From: Pelobates cultripes | Taxonomy: Eukaryota; Chordata; Amphibia; Anura; Pelobatidae | NCBI GenBank assembly: GCA_933207985.1 | Contig: OW240916.1 | Coordinates: 291,871,514-291,935,513, forward strand | Reading direction: 5' to 3' | Length of the DNA: 64,000 nt | In this document: in pieces, positions 1 through 11,563 of the stretch | How the letters are laid out: each line of letters begins with the position of its first letter | Numbering within the stretch: position 1 is the first letter of the stretch | The notes under the pieces: model-generated | Databases searched by the model: none | What the model saw: only the letters and a program-made list of their open reading frames with translations | Told to the model about the DNA's origin: nothing | Position numbers and translations under genes: made by a program

Positions 1-480
1 TAAGTGAAAAAACTTAGGAAAACCACCTGATCCTGAATCCCAACTCACCTCACCCTGCGACACAAAAGCTGGGGAACAGAAAGACACCTCACACACCCGG
101 AATGCCCGCTGGGTCATCGGATCGGATGCTTGGGGCCTACACCATGCAGAGCAGGGTAGAGGCGGCCGCTCTCCCAGCTCCTCAAAGCATGTGGCACCCG
201 AAGTATTGGGCTTCCCCTCCCCCTTGGACCAGCGGGGGTTATCCCGGTCCCAATCATCGTAACCCATGAGTCTACATGGACAACAAGCGACGGCGACAGC
301 CTAAACTATGTACCAAACCGGCAGGCCGCCAGATATCTTAAAATGGCGGACACGCAGCTCACCAAGGGCTATGCGGCACTTGAGTCCCAACGCAACACCT
401 ACAAACCCTTAGACACTCGCCTGAACAAGCTTTCCGAACTCACAGCTTATCATTTTCTCAGTGCACTCCCAGCTAAGTAG
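1..480 (+). mobile_element. L1-like LINE, 5' UTR and start of an ORF1 (fragment)
   Basis: GC-rich segment running in from the window edge. It has a stretch (about 218-255) resembling one at 62240-62275: both read as a C/T-rich run, then 'gga(c)(c/t)ag(c/a)gggggttatcc(c/t)ggtc'. At 344 an ATG opens a short frame starting MADTQLTKGYAALES and continuing to about 480, which resembles the start of an ORF1-type protein in vertebrate L1/Tx1 LINEs. The frame ends as the sequence turns AT-rich, so this is a 5' fragment without EN/RT. The L1-type label is an inference from the promoter-like GC-rich leader plus the start of the frame. Confidence 0.4.
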
Positions 481-1369
481 TTTTATAAGCACCGTAGGGC
501 AATTATCTGCATAGGGAATATGAGGGAATTATAAGCCAACTCTTTAAGTAATCTAGAACAAATATAGTTACACATATAATATACCTATTTTCATAGTTCT
601 ACCTGCAAGCTATTCCAAATACATTGTATTACTTGTTCATGTAATACTGCAGCACTCATGTCTTAGCATAGTAACTCGCAGCCATTTGCTTATTCAGTTA
701 CGAAATGTTTAGCCTGTGCAATCGACAACAAAAGAAAATGTGCATGCAATATCGATAACTCCACTGTTACTATTATTTAAAAAATTAATGCGAGGAATGC
801 CGTTGGGGTACCTCGCGAATGCTGTTACCTTTCTATGCATGACAAAAATAATAAAATAATAAAAAATATCATCCAGATGTCAAAAATAAAAAATATATAG
901 GGAAAATCATCAGATCTTTTTTACCCACATCTTTCCTTTTTTATTGGTCCAATCTGCAAAGCCCATATAGTGCAAAGTCTTCCACTATTCTGTCCTCGTT
1001 ATTAAATACACCCTAAAAGGTTCTCTATATTCTTTTCATGAACTATGGCTTTCCTCCATCTGCCACATATTTCATATACAAATAAAGTAACTCCTACACG
1101 TCACAGCTCATACGATAGTATAAATGTCACATCTTTATAAGGACTTTCCTGGAATTATCCAGGCTTTTTTTTCCTGGCCATCAAGTACGGACTCCTCGTC
1201 ACGGCAGGCTCACAGATCACAGGGATCACTCTTTGGGGTACCATGGGTAATCTTTTGTCTTTGGATAAGTGTTTTGAAGGAACATTCTATGTTTAGAAAT
1301 GCGAATGCATATATAATGCATCTAAAAATTCTTCTAAAGTAAAATTCTTACTTTGCATTAGCCGTAGAT
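481..1369. other. AT-rich interval, no gene seen
   Basis: AT-rich sequence with short A/T runs near 840-900. Reading frames are short and without recognisable motifs. No TIR, LTR or RNA gene was recognised. Confidence 0.5.
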
Positions 1370-1439
1370 CTGAAATTTGCAATTAAACTGAATCCCCCAT
1401 CCCCTTTGCACACAGCACGGGCAGCAAAGTGCCCGCATA

Positions 1440-1672
1440 GTAGAGCACCTACAAGTGCAAAAGCTATGCTTTGCTCTCAAGCAAGTTCTGTGCGTTGATG
1501 ATGAACGCTACTGTCGCACAAATTCAGAGGCAGAGGCAGCAGCTGCAGACTTGAATAAAAGTAAGCTTTTACTCTATTTAGAGCGGCAAGTGGAGGCCAG
1601 GGTGCTTGATGGTGATTTTAACACTACAGGGTCAGGAATATATGTTAGTGTTTCTGACCCTATAGTGTTCCT
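1440..1672 (+). mobile_element. T2/Kolobok-type MITE, 3' end
   Basis: The right end reads as a short hairpin (ACACTACAGGGTCAGGAATA ... TTTCTGACCCTATAGTGTTC) and closes at TTAA (1673-1676). The same terminal hairpin occurs at 28265-28319, where the element is bounded by TTAA on both sides. The left boundary is not clear. T2/Kolobok MITEs of frogs use TTAA targets and begin TTAAAGG. Confidence 0.6.
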
Positions 1673-1754
1673 TTAACTAAATAAAAAAGCCGTTTACAAG
1701 TGCCTGTGGCACTAAAGGATCTTCTGGTGCCAAGCCATTTTTCTAAACCTAATA

Positions 1755-2219
1755 CGAATAAAAAGAGTTGGATTAATGTGCAAGGTACCTATCAGTGTGG
1801 GCGGTGTATGTAGCCTGTCGCTACATAGATAGAGATTCTAAGTTTATAACAGACTCCTCTGGTACGTTGAGGATCCCAATCAAACAGTTTTTTAACTGTA
1901 ATTCTACAGGGGTTGTCTACCTTCTCACTTGTAAATGCGGAAAAAAAGACGCATGATGGAACATATCCATTCAGTTACATCTGAAAGAGACACCCCTGTT
2001 GCTAGACACGCTAGATTACATCATAGCGACTCACCTAGATGCTTTAAATTTGTCGGTGTTGAAAAGGTACAGATGGGTAAAAGGGGAGGCGATCTGGATT
2101 TGATCCTGAAAAGAAGAGAATGCTTCTGGATTCACAAGCTGGACACTTTGTCTCCAAACGGCCTCAATGAAGGCTTCACGTTTACCCCCTTTATTGAATC
2201 TTTGCCCATATCTCAATGA
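1755..2219 (+). pseudogene. PLE GIY-YIG endonuclease C-terminus (broken)
   Basis: The last 94 codons (1935-2219) are open and contain the segment after the GIY-YIG core: HIHSVTSERDTPVARH, then LKRRECFWIHKLDTLSPNGL and the end FTFTPFIESL. The same order is found at the C-terminus of the PLE-A protein (QHINSISNLHLDTPIARH ... YPKGLNEEFNFTPFI). Upstream, in another frame, 'NSTGVVYLLTCKCG' is readable around 1900-1940; this is the first GIY strand and the spaced Cys residues. The YIG half is lost at a frameshift near 1935, so the domain is inactive. In the family this nuclease nicks DNA for target-primed insertion. PLE membership is well supported; the exact subfamily is not. Confidence 0.75.
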
Positions 2220-2990
2220 GTATATATTAGTTTAAGTGTTACTATTCATATCGTTCTAGGAATTACATCATAACCATGGACCACTGAGGATAATATTCCG
2301 TCACATTGTATTACTGGGCCAGTCTATATACCCATAGTCCACGTTAGTCTGATTAATCTAAGAGATGACGTTCGATATTGCTGTATATAAATTCTATTAT
2401 CTCCTTATCCCCTTCTATCTATCTATATACAAGATGATATAGCAAGTTAATACTGTGTTTTTAAACTTACCTGCCTCAAGACACTGTACTTGGCATTCTT
2501 TAATTTAGTTAAGACATGTTATATTCACTCCTGTCGGTGGTTATTTATGGTTCACTGTAACTTATAAGGCTGTTGAACTTTATTACAATACATAGTACCA
2601 TATATTATCCAACACTGGGGGAATGTAAAGAAAAAATACGTTTTATCTTTATGTCTCTATCAAAAGTTGTTTTGTGTTAATGGAGACATTGTGCCTATTA
2701 CATCAATATGTTTGCTATGGTCAGTGTTATTTGAGCTATTGACATGACCCTATGTATGTATGATGTGAGAGGGTGTCTATGGCAACATAATAAACACTTG
2801 ATTTGCGTTATCGGCATTAAGCCCCGTCCATTTTAACCCGATTGGTCTATTATCGGATGATTGATAGAAGGTATTATCCACTCCGATCTGGGGGGCGTGA
2901 AACAGAAACGCCGCCTACTGCCCAGCGGATTGGCTCTCCATTACAATGTTCTAGGTATAAAGACACACTGAGGTCAGTCTCCTCATTGAT

Positions 2991-3034
2991 AGCCTTTGAG
3001 AAAGGCGCTCGTTTAAGCGCCGAAACGCGTTAGG
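2991..3034 (+). ncRNA. Hammerhead-ribozyme-like motif in PLE-C tail
   Basis: A 6-bp stem (GGCGCT 3004-3009 with AGCGCC 3016-3021) is followed directly by GAAAC (3022-3026) inside the palindrome ACGCGT (3025-3030). Preceding it is TTGAGAA, which would sit where a hammerhead has CUGANGA. The layout (core, stem II, GAAA, very short palindromic stem III) fits the minimal hammerheads described in Penelope-like elements, but two core bases differ, so activity is doubtful. Confidence 0.4.
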
Positions 3035-3690
3035 CTCATTATGATGATTTTTTAAATTCACATCACCTTTATTTTCAGCACTTTCTTGGGGTGTTTATTT
3101 ATTTGTTTATTTTATGGGGAACTTAAGCCGTTATTAAACACAGCTTAGTAAGGGACTTAACCTTCTCTATGACCTTATAGCTTTACATATAGGATTAGCA
3201 GTGGATAGTTTTTGGCTAATATGTGCAACAGTGCAGGGGGAATTTTTTCCTAATAGCTGTTTATCTGTGTTTATCACTGTTTACCAATAGTTCTGCTAAT
3301 CCTTGAGTTTTGCAACATTTGGGACCAGAGGATTTATAGATCTAGCCTATGCCTTTATAGTCTATATATTATTCCTTTTAGGACTCTACCACTGATGGAT
3401 TGTACATTAGGGAGATCCACTTAGTAGATATTATAGGCTTTATAGATAACTTTCTTATGTGGTACATATGCCATATAGGAGTAATTAACCTCTGGTATTG
3501 CCCCTCTATTTGGTTTTCCCTTCCTAGCCCTTTGAGCTTTATTTTTTCCTCTTTATGGGGTTATGTGTGTGTGTTTTTTTATTTATTTTTTGTTTATGTT
3601 TATGATGATTAATAAATGTATGGTTTTTATTACAAACAGTCCACTCTGATATATCCTACCTGTGTATCCTGGACATTTTGTCCTGGATAT

Positions 3691-5120
3691 CTTTTTTTCT
3701 TTTGGCTGTACTATGCATGTGTGAATTGTGCTTTATATGAATGAAACAGCACACACAGCATTTTTAAAGTTAATCGAAAAATATTAAATCATCTGAAAGG
3801 CTTATCCAAAATATTAAACTGAGACCTGCAACGTCATGTCGCCAACTTAATTATTATTATTATTATTATTCAGTCAGCGCTGTAAAAGTGACCCAAGTGG
3901 CTAAAAGTATGACACAAGTGGTGTGTTTAACCCTTCAAGGTAAATATTGCCCTCCCTGCACAATGGCAACGTTTTACTTTGAAGGATTAAACATACAGGA
4001 CTCCTGCACCCAGACTACTTCAATGAAGGGGTCTTGGTGACTTCATTGGTCCTTTAAAATCAGGCCTAATAAACCTGGATCACAAAAGCTGTGAGTTGTG
4101 GTCATTTAGGCTGAATTCCAAAGGCGAGGAATACAATGTGTGACACGGAGTACTCCCTCTGTGTGCTGTGACCTTCGCTCCAAATGAAACATAATAATAC
4201 TCTTTGTGCAATCATTTGACTATGAAATGCAAATGTACAGCATATAATAAAAAAAGAAAGAAATCTCAGCAGTAAGGCACTTTATAATATTAAAAGGTTA
4301 AGGAACTGTACAATTTTATAATATCACACTAACAATGCTCCACATTCATTTCTTATTTCTGAAAGTAAAATATATATATATATATATATATATGTGTGTA
4401 TTTAAGACCCTCCCAAGCACCAACCCAATGTTTTGCATTTTATAGTTTTTTTTTTTTTAATTAGCTGTAATTTTTGCACACCAAATTTTGTGTAGGCTTT
4501 CCAAAATATAATGTTTTGCGGCATTCAGCTTGCTAACCACGTTGTCAGCAATCCTTCTAAAATACTGTTTCTTGATGGACCTTGCACACATGTGTCCATC
4601 TGCATCCCTCCCTCCTAACCTGCAGTGTCCAGTAACACAGAATTGTCAAAGGGAATCATAGGTTTCTGAGGTTCTTTTGTCCCCAAAACACCGTCTCTAA
4701 GCAGAACTGAGATTGTGCACTGACAACTTTGAGTTCTGCTAAATAACCTCTCTCCTCTACACTTTAACCGGTGCAGAACTGCGTTAAGTATGTCTAACAG
4801 ATCAGACTCTATAGACCTGAATCAGAGGTTTATGGTCTCTATGCTGACTAGGTATATTCACTTCACTGAGGATGAATCATCTTTTTGGAGATTTACTGAC
4901 ACCATGTCTTCAATGCGCGGGAAACTGCTTGGCTTCACTTTTTAATAGCATCATAAAAAGTTGACAGTTTTTTGCTGCACTGGACTTACCTACAATGCAA
5001 TACATTTTATTTTCATGTTCATCTTGGACGAACATTACTAAGCTATATTTTAAAGGGAAACTTTTTATATACATCATGGACATAACATATTAAAAAAATT
5101 AATACATAAAAAAACAAAAC
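3691..5120. other. AT-rich interval with short simple repeats
   Basis: No gene recognised. It includes an (ATT)n run at about 3849-3871, which may be the tail of an antisense L2-like element because GCGCTGTA follows. There is also a (TA)n/(TG)n tract at about 4370-4400. The remainder is unassigned intergenic-type DNA. Confidence 0.5.
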
Positions 5121-5159
5121 ACAATATAAAGATTGGTAACAATGAAATGCACTTGTTTG

Positions 5160-5570
5160 GAGTGCCATATATCCTCTGTAACATGTATAGCTTGGAGGAA
5201 AGACGAGACAGGGGGGATATGATAGAAACATTTCAATACATAAAGGGAATCAACACAGTAAAGTAGGAGACTATATTTAAAAAGAAAAACTACCACAACA
5301 AGAGGACATAGTCTTAAATTAGAGGGGCAAAGGTTTAAAAATAATATCAGGAAGTATTACTTTACTGAGAGAGTAGTGGATGCATGGAATAGCCTTCCAG
5401 TTGAAGTGGTAGAGGTTAACACAGTAAAGGAGTTTAAGCATGCATGGGATAGGTATAAGGCTATCCTAACTATAAGATAAGGCCAGGGACTAATGAAAGT
5501 ATTTAGAAAATTGGGCAGACTAGATGGCCTCTTATCTACAGTCACATTCTCTGTTTCTCTATATTACTAA
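5160..5570 (+). pseudogene. CR1/L2-type LINE ORF2 C-terminus (relic)
   Basis: Translating the plus strand in pieces gives a C-terminal tail typical of CR1-clade LINE proteins: 'LEERRDRGDMIETFQYIKGIN' near 5190-5250, 'RGKRFKNN' near 5323, and 'YFTERVVDAWNSLPVEVVE' near 5355-5415, ending 'FKHAWDRYKAILTIR' before a stop near 5480. The pieces lie in shifted frames, with a stop just after 'NTVK', so the copy is dead. No EN or RT core precedes it, so this is a 5'-truncated insertion. Confidence 0.65.
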
Positions 5571-5806
5571 GTATCATAGATATAAATGATACATAGTGTG
5601 GTTTTAATGGCCGCTGTAAAATAACAATGGCACAGCAACAAGTAGCTTCATTCATAGAAACCATTAATGACGCTACTTGCAGAAGCAAACTTAAGCCACC
5701 ATATAAATTTGTATAGCTTCGTCAGATCTTGAATTGCAGAGCAAGCACCTGAACAGACGCACATTTAATGTACACACATGCCTATGAGACATGAGCCTGT
5801 CCTTAG

Positions 5807-6160
5807 TAACACTATAGGCTCGGGAATACAAATGTGTTCTCCTGACCCTATAGTGTTAAAAACACATTTTAGCTGCCAAGCTCCTTAAATAGGGTTAAAA
5901 CATACCTTTTTTTTTCAGCACAGTGCAAGCCCGCCAGCACGGGCTCCACCCACTCCCTACCTCCATTGCTGAGAACATCGAAATTAACTATCTCAGCCAA
6001 TCCAATGCTTTCCCATATGAAAGCATTGGGAGGCTATTGCGAATGCATGGCAAAACTGAAAAGGCAGTGTTTAAATGACAATGCCTACAGGGACATACTA
6101 TACACACATCAGAACAACTACATTAAGCTGTAGTTGTTCTGGTGACTATAGTGCCCCTTT
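5807..6160 (+). mobile_element. T2-type MITE (degenerate ends)
   Basis: Begins with AACACTATAGGCTCGGGAAT, has the terminal hairpin pair CTCGGGAATACA/TGTTCTCCTGACCC, and ends GGTGACTATAGTGCCCCTTT. The interior (GCACGGGCTCCACC, CCAATGCTTTCCCATATGAA) matches the T2-type element inside the hAT at 10196-10643. The flanking TTAA sites are mutated. Confidence 0.6.
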
Positions 6161-7539
6161 GATTGTCTCTGCTCCATGTGAGTATGTTGTATATATATAT
6201 TCCTAAACCATTCCTATGCCTATAACTAACTAAAATACTACACTATATTAATTTTTCCTTTATCTAGTTTTACTGCCATATATATCCCTTATTATATAAG
6301 AGTAAGTGTTTCTATAGTGCTCCACTATATATACCGGTGATAGTTCTAGCCTCTCCGTTTATTTTATATTGAGCATGTTTGAGTATGGAGTCAGAGAGTG
6401 ACTGTAGCTGCTTACATAATTACGTATTATTCTATATATAAGTGCCTCGTTCTGCACAGAACATTTTGTTTTTCCGACTGCATATGTAATACAGACAGGC
6501 AGACAGACCATCTAAAATAACATAGACGTAAAAAAACTCTTGTTATCCTCACCTGAAAAAAGAAGAGATTTCTGCTCCTCGGTGGCCACCTCGTACATCA
6601 AACAACCACTGCTGCAACATAGAAGAGTTGAATTTTTACAAGATGCTCTATAAAATGCATCCTAGCACCTTAGGTCCCTTTAATCGGCAATGACTGCTAG
6701 ACGAGAACGTCATCAGAATATAAACCCAGCAAAATGGGTGGGAAAAAGAGGATGATATTTTCTCTGAGCTGGTCGTGAAGCTCTATGTGTGTTTATTTGT
6801 CTGTGTAGACATCTAGGAGGAATGCTACCTATTCCAGCGCAATACGGGCTAATGTATTCTCTGTCTACTCGACTGTCAGGTCAAATGCATGTCAAATTAT
6901 GTGTACTTCCCACGAGGCTTCCCTCCGATTGGCCAGGGAAGATTATGCATGAATGAGCAAACTCCATGCAGCCTTAGGCAAACAGACTCATTACAAAACA
7001 CTCATGCAGAACGGATATTGAAGTGGAAAAGAATGTCCAAATAAAACACAGAATGCCTTGATTGTTTTTCAGAAAACAGGCGAAATTTTAGAGTATTGGA
7101 TATAATGACATAGAATGATCTTTACCGAGCAAAACTGTAATGGTTTCCATTTTAACACATGAAAACCTTGTGTGTTACAGGTGTAAAATAGCAAAACAGG
7201 CACTCTATGGAACCTAGCCAGCACAGATCATATCACGTCATTTTGGCACAGTTTGAAATAAAAGATGGGTTTTCCCCCCTCCATCTCAGCTTTATCGATA
7301 ATGAGGAAATGACACTTGCAGTATCAATGTCAATTTCATCCAATGTGGATGGAGCTGACTGGCTGATCGTACTAGAGGTTGGTTAACTGGCACTCCTACC
7401 CAATCACCACCATTCAGATGAAATTAATACTGAAAATTTTAATAATTCCGTATTATCAATGCAGCTGAGATTGGGGCTGTCCTTTGGTGCCGTTAAGATG
7501 CTCAGGTAATCCCAAACAGCTCTTAAACATTTGATTTTG
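6161..7539. other. Unassigned intergenic-type DNA
   Basis: No coding region, LTR or TIR element recognised. Short AT repeats occur near 6190 and a tract of CAGACAGG-like repeats near 6490. Confidence 0.45.
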
Positions 7540-8130
7540 AGAGCACCAAAACAACTTCAGCTGATTTAAGTGTATAGATCATGCACCTGCATCTCACCTC
7601 TCAATACACTGCCCTTTAGAGCAGTGTTTCCCAACCCAGTCCTCAAGGCACACCTACCAGTCCAGGATTTAGGGATTACCCAGTTGTGTCTAAGGTGTTT
7701 TTTTTTCTTTGTAAAAACACCTTAGACACAACTGGGTAATCCCTAAATCCTGGACTGGTAGGTGTGCCTTGAGGACTGGGTTGGGAAACACTGCTTTATA
7801 GTTAAACCACATGTTTATGGATCCCGAGCCACACCGCACCCGACTGTGACTTACACAGCCTCCCAAGTTTCTTAGCTCCCCTAATTGCAGAATGTGTTTA
7901 GAATTTATTATCTGCAGTTTTGTTAATAGCCTCTTGGTGCCTGCAACATTTTCCATTGCTTAAACAGCCTCATGTATGATTAACGTTCGATTAACAGAGC
8001 AGGAGGTAAGAACTTCTAAAGTAAACACAATGTGCTGTAATATCTCATTGAAAATGAAACCCTTTTTCATGCAAGCTGTGTGTCACAGCCTGGGGAGGTG
8101 TGGCTAGGGCTGCATAAACCGAAACAATAG
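7540..8130. mobile_element. Degenerate T2-type MITE carrying a hAT MITE
   Basis: Flanks of the palindrome at 7622-7793 carry T2-family internal phrases: ACAACTTCAGCT and GTGTATAGATCATG on the left; CACAGCCTGGGGAGGTGTGG and AGGGCTGCATAAAC on the right (about 8090-8120). The same phrases occur in the T2 copies at 9020-9552 and 24374-24996. The ends are not preserved. Confidence 0.45.
7622..7793. mobile_element. Palindromic hAT-type MITE
   Basis: Two inverted arms (7622-7695 and 7720-7793) of about 74 bp begin and end CAGTGTTTCCCAACC / GGTTGGGAAACACTG. They are separated by a T-rich loop. The 8-bp flanks CTTTAGAG (7614-7621) and CTTTATAG (7794-7801) match at 7 of 8 bases. An 8-bp TSD and a CAGTG terminus are hAT features. 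The unit has no coding capacity. It lies inside an older T2-type MITE. Confidence 0.85.
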
Positions 8131-9015
8131 TGATTGTTCCATCCGGGAGTTTGCAAAAGGCTATACTGTGCTTGTGTAGGAGTCAGTGTTTCGTTCTCCT
8201 CTGCATGTGTGGCCGGTGCACTGGGGGTGTTCCCCTGGTGGCCGTAATCCCAGGAAGGCATAAAATAGAAAGGTCTGCTGCCCTTGAGGTCAGTTTGCCT
8301 TTGGGGGTTCTCGCTGGCTTTGTGCTGCCATGCATCTGTGATTGCTATCGCAACTCCCTATCGAGACGCCGCCATGCTGGCAACATGCTGTCCGCATCCT
8401 CAAGCAGAGCAAATCAAAGAAGACTGCAAGAGATGCCAAGGACAGACAGACGGTGGGTGTTATACGAAGAGTAACACACAAAGCTCTGAAGCTTGTAGGT
8501 GAGGTGAGCATATTTCAATATTTTACATATTTATTTGTTTAAAGCACATTGATTGTTACATTACAGGCTCACATTAAAGAGTCCTTACCCTTTGATCTGA
8601 GAAATTCTAAACTTAGGCTGAAAGAATATGACTCTTGAGGAATTAGTTGATTCATAACAATTTCAGGTATCCCTATGTGTTTATTTACATCCACAAGTGA
8701 TTTCATTTCTGTGAACATCCTAGATTTCAATGTAATCTCTTTTATCCTAGCTTGTCAAAGGCTATCGACTGACCTACATTGCAGCCATAGTCCAGGCTTA
8801 AAGCAATTATCTAGCCCTGTTCCGAAATTGGATTACAATCCAGTTCTCCAGGACGATGTTATCTATGTATATTTGTGTTACATTTATTGTCACTGATCTT
8901 CTGGTATACAAAGCTCATATCAGTAACTTCTTTCTGATTTGGTTAGATAATATTATCTATTATTGCCTATTCCTTATTTCTACAGTAAATGCTCATTTAA
9001 TTTAAATATTGTCAA
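8131..9015. other. Unassigned DNA between T2-type MITEs
   Basis: A moderately GC-rich stretch (8130-8480) has overlapping open frames on both strands but no recognisable protein motif. The rest is AT-rich. Probably an old transposon interior; no gene is called. Confidence 0.4.
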
Positions 9016-9019
9016 TTAA

Positions 9020-9552
9020 AGGAACACTATAGTCACCTAAAATACTTTAGCTAAATAAAGCAGTTTTGGTGTATAGATCATTCCCTTGCAATTTCACTGC
9101 TCGAGTTAAATCACTTTGTTTCTGTTTATGCAGCCCTAGCCACACCACTCCTGGTTATGATTGACAGAGCCTGCATGAAAAAAAAAAAACTGGTTTCACT
9201 TTCAAACAGATGTAATTTACCTTAAATAATTGTATCTCAATCTCTAAATTGAACTTTAATCACATACAGGAGGCTCTTGCAGGGTCTAGCAAGCTATTAA
9301 CATTAGCAGGGGATAAGAAAATCTTAATTAAACAGAACTTGTAATAAGGAAAGCCTAAATAGGGCTCTCTTTACAGGAAGTGTTTATGGAAGGCTGTGCA
9401 GGTCACATGCAGGGAGGTGTGACTAAGGTTCATAAACAAAGGGATTTAACTCCTAAATGTCAGAGGATTTAGCAGTGAGGCTGCAGGGGCATGTTCTATA
9501 CACCAACACTGCTTCATTAAGCTAAAGTTGTTCAAGTGACTATAGTGTCCCT
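9020..9552. mobile_element. T2/Kolobok MITE with TTAA duplication
   Basis: Starts AAGGAACACTATAGTCACC and ends GGTGACTATAGTGTCCCTT-like (here CAAGTGACTATAGTGTCCCT), flanked by TTAA at 9016-9019 and 9553-9556. The ends form a TIR. The interior has no coding capacity. It is about 530 bp and closely related to 24374-24996. Confidence 0.8.
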
Positions 9553-9724
9553 TTAACAATGAACACATAAGCAAGTGACTCCCACTAATGACAACAGATT
9601 TCATTATCCAGCGTGAATAAATGAGTACACCCTGCTCTCCCTCAAGGAAAGACCTCAATTTTTATTCATCACCTAAAACAAGGCAAACTATCAGGTTATA
9701 TATTATTTTATGATACTGTTACTA

Positions 9725-10730
9725 CAGGGCTCAACAAATCGCAGACGCCAGGTCTCTATGGCGACCAGGAAATTTGTCCTGGCGCTTGGGATTTGTGAGC
9801 CTGGGTGGCTAAAGGACAGCTGACTGAGAGATGGAGGGGAGGTCCGGCTGGCAAATGGCGAGCTAAGGGAGGCGGGTGGCTTACTTATTGCGGCAGCGAG
9901 GGAGCTGTAATTTTCCTGCTCTGCTCCCTTTCACACACCTTGTAGTGATGCCGAAAGTCTGGTTATAACATCACTCCGGCCCCTCGGCTCACTAAACAGT
10001 GTGCGAGAGGGAGCAGAACAGTGAGATGACAGCAGCCCCACTGGACCCCAGGGAAAGCCTATGCACTCCAGCTCCACAAAGGTAGGGAGACTGGGTGGAT
10101 TTACATTAAAATTAAAAAAAGTAATTATTTGTGAGTGAGTGTGTCTATGTGTCTGTCTGTGTGTTTGTCTGTGAGTGTCGGTCAGTGAGTGTGTGTTCCC
10201 TCCAATCACAAGGTGCATTTACTTGCCATTTTTCCCACGCCGTGCTGGTGACACCGTGGCTGATTCCACCTCCATGGCTGAGATCATTAATCTTGACGAT
10301 GTCAGCCAGTCCAATGCTTCCCCGTAGAAAAACATTGGGAAACTATTGCGCATACACGGTAAAATGCCACTTCACCAATTTAACTTCTCATAGAGATGCA
10401 TTGAACCAATGCATCCCTATAGGGAACATTAACGTAGATACTGCACAGTGTGACACACTGACCCAGGAAGCACCTCTAGAGGCCGTCTCAATGACGGTCG
10501 TTAGAGGTGTCACCAGGCAGCAATGTAAACACTGTCTTTTGTCTGAAAAGTCAGTGTTTACATTGAAATGCATTCAGGGGCAGGATATAGACTTCAGAAC
10601 AACTACATTAAGCTGTAGTGGTTCTGGTGACTATGGTGTCCCTTTAAGAATTGTATTTGTGGCGTTGATTTCTCTGGCTCCTAACTTTTCTAGCTGGCTC
10701 CTAGATTTTAAGCAAATTTGTCAAGCCCTG
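9725..10730. mobile_element. Non-autonomous hAT-like element
   Basis: Ends are CAGGGCTCAACAAAT at 9725 and ATTTGTCAAGCCCTG at 10716-10730, an imperfect TIR. The 8-bp flanks TGTTACTA (9717-9724) and TCCTACTA (10731-10738) match at 6 of 8. The interior is GC-rich, then a GTGT/GTCT microsatellite (about 10127-10195), then a T2-type MITE. No transposase is present. Confidence 0.7.
10196..10643. mobile_element. T2-type MITE nested in the hAT-like element
   Basis: The right end GGTGACTATGGTGTCCC meets TTAA (10644-10647). The interior matches 5807-6160 (CCAATGCTTCCCCG; AAGCTGTAGTGGTTCTGGTGA). The left end is lost in the GT microsatellite, so the start is approximate. Confidence 0.6.
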
Positions 10731-10859
10731 TCCTACTATATTTCCACTTATCATAGGGGACTCAGTGTAAAAAAAGTTTTTATGGATGGGTGATATGAAG
10801 GCTGCCCCAATTCATGATATTCCCTTACAATCAACTGTGGCAGTGCCTACATTTTAAAT

Positions 10860-11181
10860 TCATTATTAAATCTGATCAGCGGAACTGCTCAATGCATTGG
10901 CAGCCACCACCATACGATGCCTGCTACCAGCCTATCTAAAGCCCCATTAGCAGTTTTAAGAATTAGGGCTGTGTGCACACATTTTGCTAAGCTGACAAAC
11001 ACAAATGCGCAGAATTTTGGCTCAAGGGAGGGTTTTAGAACTGAGCAGTGTACACTCCCCCCATCTTGTGCATGCTGTTCACACAGCTGTCACAGCTGCA
11101 GATATAAACTATTCCAAGCAGGGATACAGTGACAAGGCAACCTTACACAGCATAGGTTGTTATGGTGTTTAGAGTGTCCCT
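10860..11181. mobile_element. T2-type MITE, 3' portion
   Basis: Ends TTGTTATGGTGTTTAGAGTGTCCC at TTAA (11182-11185). The upstream sequence is GC-richer than its surroundings, but the left end is not identifiable. Confidence 0.45.
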
Positions 11182-11289
11182 TTAATAGGCCAACAATCAG
11201 CGTTTCTCATTTTCTATTATCCAAGTTGAGCTGCTAATTATTTTTCAAAAAAGCAAAGACAGCTTTGAGCAAGCATGTTATGACAAATA

Positions 11290-11403
11290 TGTTTTATCTG
11301 TTCCTGTGTGTCCAACTTGTCTGGTTACAACTACATGTCTGTTTGTCCACCCATTGTAAAGCGCTGCAGAATTTGACGGCGCTCTATAAATATCATAATA
11401 ATA
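11290..11403 (+). mobile_element. L2-like LINE 3' tail
   Basis: Carries the 3' signature seen at the end of vertebrate L2-type LINEs: CATTGTAAAGCGCTGCAGAA, then GGCGCTCTATAAAT and an ATAATAATAA tail. The same signature occurs antisense at 12627-12680, where it terminates the longer L2-like element, and in diverged form at 29766-29905. Confidence 0.65.
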
Positions 11404-11463
11404 AGTAGGAGAAATAACATATATTAAACGGGATATGCTAAGCACCGAAACAACTCAGCTTAA

Positions 11464-11540
11464 AGGATTACTATATCACCCAGATCACTTCATCTCACTG
11501 CAGGTCTAAACTCACTGAGTAATTTTGATATGGGGACTAT
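11464..11540. mobile_element. T2-type MITE head (short)
   Basis: Begins AGGATTACTATATCACCCAG after TTAA (11460-11463). A fragment of fewer than 80 bp, ending where the Tc1 remnant starts. Confidence 0.4.
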
Positions 11541-11563
11541 ACACTGATCAGCCACAACATTAA

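Larger units (their letters stand above)
1690..3690 (+). mobile_element. Penelope-like element, 3' fragment (PLE-C)
   Basis: Contains the C-terminal GIY-YIG part of a Penelope-like protein (about 1880-2219), then about 1.4 kb of AT-rich 3' UTR or terminal repeat. The tail holds a hairpin plus GAAACGCGT motif (2991-3034), which also marks the terminal repeats of PLE-A in this window. No RT domain is present, so this is a 5'-truncated copy, the usual fate of target-primed insertions. The right limit near 3690 is approximate. Confidence 0.65.

Noticed and set aside
8130..8511. Overlapping frames on both strands (up to 114 codons)
   Set aside because: No motif and both strands open; old repeat interior likely.
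10131..10793. 220-codon plus-strand open frame
   Set aside because: It runs across a GT microsatellite, a T2-type MITE and the end of a hAT-like element; no protein motif, so chance.
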